A DNA stretch of 13,188 bases. Source: CAILLO01 sp964579735 (GTDB lineage: Bacteria; Bacillota; Clostridia; Saccharofermentanales; UBA5734). The translations under genes and the position numbers were made by a program. The stretch's first letter is position 1, and every line of letters begins with the position of its first letter. Location of the stretch: NCBI GenBank assembly GCA_964579735.1, contig CAZOHH010000067.1, forward strand, positions 1 through 13,188, given 5' to 3'. The notes under the pieces are model-generated. The model searched no databases and had not been told where the DNA came from. It saw only the letters and a list, made by a program, of their open reading frames with translations. This document shows, in pieces, positions 7,705-13,188 of the stretch.

Positions 7705-8978
7705 CTTCCGAAACGCGCATGACGCCCCTCGAGACTTTCGACTACCGGGGAAGGACGGTCCTGCTCCGGCTCGACGTCAACGCGCCCATCGACCCGGTCA
7801 CGAAGCGGATCCGCAACGACAACCGGTTCCGGAAGAGCCTTCCGACATTGCGGTACCTGCTGGACGCGGATGCGCGGGTCGCGATCCTCGCGCACCAGGG
7901 GGACACGCTCGACTACCAGAACCTGATTCCCATGGCGGAGCACGCCGAACGCCTGGCCGCGCTGGCGGGCACGCCGATCCCCTATGTCGATGACGTGTGC
8001 GGGCCGGCCGCCGTGGCCGCCGTGCAGGCATTGGAGGACGGAGGGGCCGTGTTCCTCGGAAACCTGCGCTACCTGACCGAGGAGGTCTCCGGGTTCGAGA
8101 AGGAGGTCAAGCTCTCGCCCGACCAGATGCTCGACACCTGGCTCGTTCGCACGCTGGCTCCCCTCGCGGACTTCTACGTGAACGACGCGTTCTCGGCGGC
8201 GCACCGCAATTCGCCGAGCATGGTCGCTTTCCAGCGGCTGCTGCCGACGGCGGGAGGACGACAGCTCTACGCCGAATACGACGCGCTGTCGAAGGTGCTG
8301 GCCGGAGCCGCGAAGCCCGCCGTGTTCGTTCTCGGCGGCGCCAAGATCTCCGACGCCTTCGGCATGATGGACCAGGTGCTCCGCAACGGCACCGCCGACC
8401 GGATCCTGACCTGCGGCATCACCGGGCAGATCTTCCTGCTGGCGAAGGGGCTGCGGCTCGGCGCGGCGACGGACCGATTCCTTTCGGACAAGGACCTCAC
8501 GGTCTTCATCGACCCGGCCCGCGCCATGCTCGCGGCCTATCCGGACAAGATCGAGATGCCGACGGACCTCGCATATGACGTCGACGGGAGGCGCACGGTC
8601 GTGGGGCTCGATGCCCTGCCGCTGGAGGGAGCGCTCTTCCTCGACATCGGACCGGATACCTGCGCGCGTTTCGACGCGGTGCTCGCCACCGCCGGCACGG
8701 TCTTCGCGAACGGACCGGCCGGAGTCTATGAGAACCCCGAATTCGAGGCTGGCACGCGCGCGGTCCTCGAGTCGATCGCGCGATCTCCCGGCTACTCCGT
8801 CATCGGAGGAGGGGACACGGTCAGCGCGGCTGCGAAGTACGTCGACGCCGCCCGATTCGGGTATGTCTGCACGGCAGGCGGCGCCATGGTCCGCTTCCTC
8901 GCCGGGAAGACCCTGCCGCTGGTCGAAGCCATGGAGGCCGCCTACGAGCGGGACAGCCAGAAGGGAAGGAACCTGTGA
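7689..8978 (+). CDS. pgk: Archaeal-type phosphoglycerate kinase family protein with altered substrate site
   Basis: This PGK-family protein (429 residues) should move the acyl phosphate made by the preceding dehydrogenase to ADP. Family landmarks are LLRLDVNAPIDP (26-37), AHQG (68-71), NLRY (R127), VNDAFSAAHR (R173), FVLGGAKISDAF, FANGPAGVYENPEF, SVIGGGDTVSAA and TAGGAMVRFLAG. Nucleotide-site motifs look intact, although STGGGA reads CTAGGA. The HxGR substrate motif has lost its arginine: AHQGRP is AHQGDTLDY here (D72). The usual ENxRF is GNLRY. It overlaps the previous gene by 16 bases. The ATG at 7719 (419 residues) is an alternative start that matches archaeal N-termini better but has no clear ribosome binding site. 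The symbol is a family label; the substrate may be malyl phosphate rather than 1,3-bisphosphoglycerate. Confidence 0.88.
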   Translation: MEAHLTSETRMTPLETFDYRGRTVLLRLDVNAPIDPVTKRIRNDNRFRKSLPTLRYLLDADARVAILAHQGDTLDYQNLIPMAEHAERLAALAGTPIPYVDDVCGPAAVAAVQALEDGGAVFLGNLRYLTEEVSGFEKEVKLSPDQMLDTWLVRTLAPLADFYVNDAFSAAHRNSPSMVAFQRLLPTAGGRQLYAEYDALSKVLAGAAKPAVFVLGGAKISDAFGMMDQVLRNGTADRILTCGITGQIFLLAKGLRLGAATDRFLSDKDLTVFIDPARAMLAAYPDKIEMPTDLAYDVDGRRTVVGLDALPLEGALFLDIGPDTCARFDAVLATAGTVFANGPAGVYENPEFEAGTRAVLESIARSPGYSVIGGGDTVSAAAKYVDAARFGYVCTAGGAMVRFLAGKTLPLVEAMEAAYERDSQKGRNL

Positions 8979-9835
8979 TGGACCCGGGACTCAGGAAGGA
9001 ACTGACGGAATTCGCGCTGCGGATCCGGCTCGAGACGATGAAGGAATTCAAGACGCGCGGTTTCGGACACGTCGGCGGCGCGCTGAGCATCGTCGACACG
9101 TTCGCGGTGCTCTACGGCGCCGTGATGCGCTACGACCCGAAGGACCCGGCCTGGGAGGGGCGCGACCGGCTGGTCTGCTCCAAGGGCCATGCAGGGCCGT
9201 CCCTCTACGCGACGCTGGCGCTGAAGGGGTTCTTCCCGCTGGACTGGCTCGCGACGCTCAACCAGCCCGGCACGCACCTGCCCAGCCACTGCGACCGCAA
9301 CCGCACGCCCGGCATCGACATGACCACCGGGTCCCTCGGCCAGGGCATGTCGACCGCGTTGGGACTCGCCCTCGGCGCGCGGATCCAGCATCAGAAGCAC
9401 CTCGTCTACCTGATCGTCGGGGACGGCGAGCTCAACGAAGGCCAGATCTGGGAAGGTGCGCAGTTCGCGGGCCACAACCGCCTGGAGAATCTCATCGCCT
9501 TCTGCGACGAGAACGGCAAGCAGCTGGACGGCTTCACGAAGGACATCCTCGATCTCGGCGACATCGCATGCAAATTCGGCTGCTTCGGCTGGCACGTCCA
9601 GAACGTGAACGGCCAGGACGTCGGCGAAATCCACGATGCGATCCAGACCGCGAAGGCCGCTCCCGGCCAGCCGCACATGATCGTGCTGCATACGGTCAAG
9701 GGCGCCGGCGTCAAGGCGGTCGAGGACATGTTCTCCAACCACCACATCGTCGTGTCACCCCAGTTGGCGGATGATGCGATCGCCGATTTCGAGCGGCAGC
9801 TGGCGGAATCCGCCGCGGAAGCAGGTGCGCGATGA
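8978..9835 (+). CDS. Transketolase, N-terminal (PP-domain) subunit
   Basis: This subunit binds the diphosphate half of ThDP and Mg in a two-chain transketolase, which moves a two-carbon ketol unit between sugars. It has 285 residues, normal for the split form. Visible motifs are SKGHAGPSLYATLA (68-81), TPGIDMTTGSLGQG (110-123) and the ThDP motif starting GDGELNEGQIWEGA (148-161) and ending at N179 (CDENGKQLDG). Two histidine motifs are unusual: GHPGG of ordinary transketolases is GHVGG (H31), and GHPD is SHCD (H104). ATG at 8978 shares its A with the TGA of the PGK gene (TGATG) and follows AAGGGAAGGA. A GTG at 8975 is a weaker alternative. It may act on the ketose DKG made by IolB rather than serve only the pentose phosphate pathway; that is inference. 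Confidence 0.92.
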   Translation: MDPGLRKELTEFALRIRLETMKEFKTRGFGHVGGALSIVDTFAVLYGAVMRYDPKDPAWEGRDRLVCSKGHAGPSLYATLALKGFFPLDWLATLNQPGTHLPSHCDRNRTPGIDMTTGSLGQGMSTALGLALGARIQHQKHLVYLIVGDGELNEGQIWEGAQFAGHNRLENLIAFCDENGKQLDGFTKDILDLGDIACKFGCFGWHVQNVNGQDVGEIHDAIQTAKAAPGQPHMIVLHTVKGAGVKAVEDMFSNHHIVVSPQLADDAIADFERQLAESAAEAGAR

Positions 9836-10803
9836 ACTACACGGTGGAATTCAGCGGCCAGAAGGAGAAGCGGTCGATGAAGGACGTCTTCGGCGCGACC
9901 GTCGAGCGTCTCGGCGACGACCCCCTCTTCGTCTATCTGGACGCCGACCTGATGAGCTCGATCGGCACCAAGAAATGGGCCGACGCGCATCCCTTGAGCG
10001 CCTACAACGTCGGCGTGTCCGAGGCCAACATGATCGGCCTCGCGGCTGGGCTGTCCGCGTCGGGACTGAAGCCTCTCGTGCACAGCTTCGGGCCCTTCGC
10101 GTCCCGCCGCTGCTTCGACCAGGCTTTCCTGTCCGTAGGCTACGCTAAAAACCATGTCGTGATCGTCGGCAGCGACGCCGGCGTGACCGCGGCGTACAAC
10201 GGCGGCACCCACATGCCCTTCGAGGACATGGCGCTCTATCGCGCCGTGCCGCATTCGACCGTGATCGACATCACCGACTCCGCCATGCTGGAGAACCTGC
10301 TGCCGAAGCTTCTCGACCGGCCAGGCCTCAAGTACGTGCGGCTCGGCCGCAAGGAAGTGCTCGGCGTCTATGCACCCGGCTCCGACTTCCTGGTCGGCAA
10401 GGCAGCCGTCGTCCGCGACGGCACGGATGTCGTCCTCTTCGCGTGCGGAATCATGGTCGCCGAGGCGCTTCTGGCCGCCCGGACACTCGAGACGCAAGGC
10501 ATCTCCGCCGCCGTGCTCGACATGTACTCCGTGAAGCCCATCGATGCCGAGCAGGTCGTCGCCTATGCCGCCCGCACCGGCTGCGTCGTCACAGCCGAGA
10601 ACCACAACGTGATCGGCGGTCTCGGCAGCGCCGTCGCCGACGTACTGGTCCGCCACTGTCCGGTGCCGGTCGAGATGGTCGGCGTAGAGGACGAGTTCGG
10701 AGAAGTCGGCCCCCAGGATTACCTGCAGACGCGCTTCGGCCTGACCCACGAACGAATCGTCGAAAGCGCCCGCGCCGTGATCGCCCGCAAGAAGAACCCT
10801 TGA
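9832..10803 (+). CDS. Transketolase, C-terminal (Pyr-domain and C-domain) subunit
   Basis: This is the partner of the preceding subunit (323 residues). Together they rebuild one full transketolase. The Pyr domain has the ThDP-activating glutamate E64 in NVGVSEANMIGLAAGLS and the phenylalanine-rich HSFGPFASRRCFDQ stretch. The C-domain has KYVRLGRKEVLG and VTAENHNVIGGLGSAVAD. In ordinary transketolases a conserved GEDGxTHQ loop follows the Pyr core; its Asp recognises the substrate hydroxyl and its His lies in the active site. Here the loop reads AYNGGTHM (N123, H127), so the Asp is Asn. The ATG at 9832 overlaps the previous stop as ATGA, which fits equal production of the two chains. Pyruvate dehydrogenase E1 beta and DXS are related, but the motifs fit transketolase better. 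Confidence 0.92.
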   Translation: MNYTVEFSGQKEKRSMKDVFGATVERLGDDPLFVYLDADLMSSIGTKKWADAHPLSAYNVGVSEANMIGLAAGLSASGLKPLVHSFGPFASRRCFDQAFLSVGYAKNHVVIVGSDAGVTAAYNGGTHMPFEDMALYRAVPHSTVIDITDSAMLENLLPKLLDRPGLKYVRLGRKEVLGVYAPGSDFLVGKAAVVRDGTDVVLFACGIMVAEALLAARTLETQGISAAVLDMYSVKPIDAEQVVAYAARTGCVVTAENHNVIGGLGSAVADVLVRHCPVPVEMVGVEDEFGEVGPQDYLQTRFGLTHERIVESARAVIARKKNP

Positions 10804-10852
10804 AGACGAAGGTCGCTCAGGAAGATCGACACGAAGAAAGAGGTAGGATGAC

Positions 10853-11878
10853 ATGAAGAGACTGACTGTCGGCATCATCGGAGCGGGACGCATCGGACGG
10901 GTCCACGCGACCTCCATCGCACAGCATGTTCCCGAAGCGGAGATCCTGGCGATTTCCGACGTCGTCCTCGACGGCGTGCAGGCCTTCGCCGATTCCCTCG
11001 GCATCCCGAAGGTGGTCGCGGACTACCACGAGATCCTGAACGACCCGAAGATCGACGCCGTCCTGATCTGCTCCCCGACCAACACCCACGCCGACATCGC
11101 CATCGAGGCGGCCCGCGCCGGCAAGCACATCTTCTGCGAGAAACCCATCGACCTGACCGTGCCCAAGGTGCGCGCCACGATGGAAGCCGTGAAGAAGGCC
11201 GGCGTCAAGATGCAGGTCGGCTTCAACCGCCGCTTCGACCACAACTTCGCCCGCGTCCGCGAGATCATCGCCACCGGCGGCATCGGAGACCTGAACGTCC
11301 TGCGCATCACCTCCCGAGACCCGGGTCCGCCCCCCATCTCCTACGTGAAGGTGTCCGGCGGCATGTTCTGCGACATGACCATCCACGACTTCGATATGGC
11401 TCGTTTCCTGTCCGGTTCGGCCGTCACGGAGGTCTATGCGAAAGCCGCCGTGCTCGTCGATCCCGCAATCGGCGAAGCCGGAGATGTCGACACCGCCGTG
11501 ATCACGCTGACCTTCGCGAACGGCGCGATCGGCATCATCGAGAACTGCCGCAGGGCCGCGTACGGATATGACCAGCGCGTCGAGGCCTTCGGCTCGGGCG
11601 GTGCCGCATCCGCATCCAACGACACGGCGACGTCCGTGAGCCTCGCCGATTCGACCGGCGTCCACGCCGACAAGCCCCTGTTCTTCTTCCTCGAGCGCTA
11701 CATGGGCTCCTTCTCCGAGGAGGTCCGGCAGTTCGTGGACGCCGTGCTGAACGACAAGCCGACCCCGGTGACCGTGGAGGACGGACTCCCGCCGCTGCTG
11801 ATCGCCCTGGCCGCGAAGCGTTCGGTCGAGCAGAACCGGCCCGTAAGGATCTCCGAAATCGAGAACGAATACCGCTAG
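10853..11878 (+). CDS. iolG: myo-Inositol 2-dehydrogenase (Gfo/Idh/MocA family)
   Basis: IolG oxidises myo-inositol to 2-keto-myo-inositol with NAD, the entry step of the pathway. The 341-residue protein starts with the Rossmann motif VGIIGAGRIGRVHA (6-19). It carries CEKPIDL with catalytic K97, then VGFNRRFDHNF, and GGMFCDMTIHDFDMARFL with D174 and H178 as the other catalytic residues. These stretches are typical of inositol dehydrogenases within a family of many sugar oxidoreductases. Activity on scyllo-inositol or another isomer remains possible. The ATG at 10853 follows AGAGG/AGGTAGGA. An ATG at 10848 is followed by an immediate stop. It is the last gene of the block, 49 bases after the transketolase, and a hairpin follows it. 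Confidence 0.9.
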   Translation: MKRLTVGIIGAGRIGRVHATSIAQHVPEAEILAISDVVLDGVQAFADSLGIPKVVADYHEILNDPKIDAVLICSPTNTHADIAIEAARAGKHIFCEKPIDLTVPKVRATMEAVKKAGVKMQVGFNRRFDHNFARVREIIATGGIGDLNVLRITSRDPGPPPISYVKVSGGMFCDMTIHDFDMARFLSGSAVTEVYAKAAVLVDPAIGEAGDVDTAVITLTFANGAIGIIENCRRAAYGYDQRVEAFGSGGAASASNDTATSVSLADSTGVHADKPLFFFLERYMGSFSEEVRQFVDAVLNDKPTPVTVEDGLPPLLIALAAKRSVEQNRPVRISEIENEYR

Positions 11879-11885
11879 GCGCGCA

Positions 11886-11921
11886 TCGAGGGGGTGCGCC
11901 GGTTTGCCGTACCCCCCTCGA
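11886..11921 (+). terminator. Hairpin after iolG, possible terminator without a U-tract
   Basis: TCGAGGGGG (11886-11894) can pair with CCCCCTCGA ending at 11921, with room for a smaller inner CGG/CCG stem around a TTTG loop. It lies 8 bases after the iolG stop and separates the inositol block from the peptidase gene. No T-run follows, so it is not a textbook intrinsic terminator. It could be a weak terminator or an mRNA 3'-end stabiliser. Confidence 0.55.
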
Positions 11922-11933
11922 AGTGCTACCATC

Positions 11934-11939
11934 CATAAT
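11934..11939 (+). promoter_or_regulatory. Possible -10 element for the peptidase gene
   Basis: CATAAT is one of the few AT-rich hexamers in the 100-base gap between iolG and the peptidase gene, 39 bases before its ATG. No -35 hexamer at proper spacing is visible; the nearest candidate, TTGCCG at 11904, is 24 bases away. The palindrome ACGTACGT lies just downstream (11943-11950). The call rests mainly on the preceding hairpin and should be taken as weak. Confidence 0.25.
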
Positions 11940-11978
11940 AGGACGTACGTTCAGCCCCTGCGTCCCATGGAGGGTGGA

Positions 11979-13188
11979 ATGACCCTGAACCCCTTGTTCT
12001 GGAAGACTTCTATGGTTACGTTGATGCTCCTTTTCGTGATTCCCTCCGTGCTTCACTCGTGCGTCGTGCCCACCGAGCCCGCGCCGACTGCCATTTCTAC
12101 AGACACGCCGAGCCCGACGATACCGCCGAGCCCTTCGCCCTCACCCTCGCCTTCGCCTTCGCCGAGTCCTTCCCCCTCTCCGACACCGTTGCCGACACCC
12201 CTGCCCACGATGTCCCCGACCCCCACCGCGAAACCGCTTCCGACGCCTACGCCGGCTCCGGCTACGTCGCTGTGGAGCCTCACCCGCATCAATGCGGAAC
12301 TGAAGTCCTACGGACGATTCACGGTCAACGGGATGATGGTGTCGGAATACCGGAAGACCCTGGACCCCGTCTGGACCGATGTCTCCGCAGTCGGGACGGC
12401 GGATGTGCCCGAACTCGACCTGTCGCGCACCTACTCCTACGCAGACTTGGAAGCCTACATGCGGACCTTGTCGAAACACGAGGGCGTCCGCCTGGAGGTC
12501 GTTGGGCAGACGCCGCAGGGGAGGAACCTGTATAGCCTCACGTTGGATTTTCCATCAGCGGAAGCCAAGAAGACCATCCTCCTCACAGGACAGGTCCATG
12601 CCCGTGAATTCGCCGGGGGACTCTATATCCTGAAGCAGCTCGGTGAACTGGTCCAGAAGGCGGAGACCGACGCATTCACCCGCTTGCTACTCGAGAACGT
12701 CCGATTCGTGGCCATTCCCATCGTCAACCCCGATGGACGCGAAATGATTGCCGATGGCGGTAACGAGCTGCGCAAATCCAACGCCAACGGCGTGGACCTG
12801 AACCGCAACTTCCCCTCGGTCGACGCCGCCCAGCTGATGAAGGGCGCAACCATGACCTGGGCGTACCGAACATCTCCTGGACTCGAATACTTCGCCGGCG
12901 AAAATCTCGGGAGTGAACCCGAGACCCAGGCCATCATGGGATGGCTCCACCGATATATTCCCACGACGACGTGCTTCGTCGACTATCACCAGCAGGGCCA
13001 TATCCTCTTTGGCGGCAAGATATGGGATACGGTCGCAGGCATGTACCGTCACAAGGCTTTCGCCCAAGACCTCGAGGCGCTGCTCCGCGAAGGTTCTCCA
13101 CCGGACCCCTATACCTACGACTACACCTATGCACACCCGAAGTATTACGGCCTTGACGGCGGCAGCGGGTCGGTCACGGATTACGTGA
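11979..13188 (+). CDS. M14-family zinc carboxypeptidase lipoprotein, 3' end outside window
   Basis: This is a surface-anchored metallopeptidase, probably cutting C-terminal residues from peptides or cell-wall stems. The frame starts at ATG 11979 (GGAGGG at 11970-11975) and is still open at base 13188, giving 403 visible residues. Residues 1-28 are a lipoprotein signal with hydrophobic core MVTLMLLFVIPSVL and lipobox LHSC (C28). Residues about 31-96 form a Pro/Ser/Thr linker. The catalytic domain shows the zinc motif HARE (H207, E210), NPDGRE (250-255), the substrate arginine motif DLNRNF (R276) and the third zinc ligand H337 in DYHQQG. The last visible residues, GGSGSVTDY, match the segment just before the catalytic glutamate, which must lie beyond the edge. 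It is probably not part of the inositol operon. Substrate unknown. Confidence 0.9.
   Translation, partial: MTLNPLFWKTSMVTLMLLFVIPSVLHSCVVPTEPAPTAISTDTPSPTIPPSPSPSPSPSPSPSPSPSPTPLPTPLPTMSPTPTAKPLPTPTPAPATSLWSLTRINAELKSYGRFTVNGMMVSEYRKTLDPVWTDVSAVGTADVPELDLSRTYSYADLEAYMRTLSKHEGVRLEVVGQTPQGRNLYSLTLDFPSAEAKKTILLTGQVHAREFAGGLYILKQLGELVQKAETDAFTRLLLENVRFVAIPIVNPDGREMIADGGNELRKSNANGVDLNRNFPSVDAAQLMKGATMTWAYRTSPGLEYFAGENLGSEPETQAIMGWLHRYIPTTTCFVDYHQQGHILFGGKIWDTVAGMYRHKAFAQDLEALLREGSPPDPYTYDYTYAHPKYYGLDGGSGSVTDYV
12129..12182 (+). repeat. Ser-Pro dipeptide repeat tract in the peptidase linker
   Basis: Nine consecutive Ser-Pro dipeptides (residues 51-68) are encoded by mixed codons (agc/tcg/tca/agt/tcc/tct with cct/ccc/ccg), followed by looser Pro-Thr repeats to about residue 92. 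The mixed codons show selection for the protein repeat rather than a recent DNA slippage product. It is a flexible spacer holding the catalytic domain away from the lipid anchor. Confidence 0.8.

Noticed and set aside
9406..11932. Two long overlapping minus-strand open frames opposite the transketolase genes and iolG
   Set aside because: Their translations show no family motifs and they cover genes with intact catalytic residues; they result from the GC-rich codon pattern.
12059..12535. A + strand open frame of 158 codons inside the peptidase gene
   Set aside because: It is out of frame with the lipoprotein peptidase, whose signal peptide, linker and zinc motifs are read in the frame starting at 11979.
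1..13188. tRNA, rRNA, CRISPR arrays, insertion sequences and attachment sites
   Set aside because: I saw no repeats with regular spacers, transposase motifs, inverted terminal repeats or tRNA-like cloverleaf sequence. The longest gap between genes is 100 bases and is described above.

Overview
The window is a bacterial chromosome segment, GC-rich by eye (roughly 60% or more), with strong GGAGG-type ribosome binding sites and every supported gene on the + strand. The organism cannot be named from the sequence. Four traits fit a carbohydrate-fermenting anaerobe or facultative anaerobe, with Bacillota, Spirochaetota and Chloroflexota as the groups I would test first: a YesM/YesN-type two-component system, a transketolase split into two subunits, archaeal-type GAPDH and PGK homologues, and a lipoprotein with a Pro/Ser/Thr linker.

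Layout. Positions 1-1383 hold the 3' part of a membrane sensor histidine kinase whose start lies left of the window. Its AraC-family response regulator follows at 1387-2997. Nine tightly packed genes then run from 3008 to 11878: iolB, iolD, iolE, an archaeal-type (type II) GAPDH homologue, an archaeal-type PGK homologue, the transketolase N- and C-subunits, and iolG. With the two regulators they look like one operon. Gaps are 3-65 bases, and the GAPDH/PGK, PGK/tktN and tktN/tktC pairs overlap. A hairpin at 11886-11921 closes the block. A separate gene for an M14 zinc-carboxypeptidase lipoprotein starts at 11979 and runs off the right edge still open.

How the genes fit together. IolG, IolE, IolD and IolB are the first four steps of myo-inositol breakdown and lead to 2-deoxy-5-keto-D-gluconate (DKG). 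The usual next genes, the DKG kinase iolC, the aldolase iolJ and the malonate-semialdehyde dehydrogenase iolA, are not in the window. A transketolase plus a GAPDH/PGK pair occupies their place. DKG is a D-threo ketose, the configuration transketolase accepts. Removing its two-carbon head would leave 3-hydroxy-4-oxobutanoate, the carboxylate analogue of glyceraldehyde 3-phosphate, which a GAPDH/PGK pair could oxidise to malate with ATP formation. The PGK homologue lacks the substrate-phosphate arginine of the HxGR motif. The GAPDH and transketolase also differ from family consensus near their substrate sites. I therefore propose, as inference, that this operon encodes a kinase- and aldolase-independent, transketolase-based inositol pathway. 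This is the main finding of the window.
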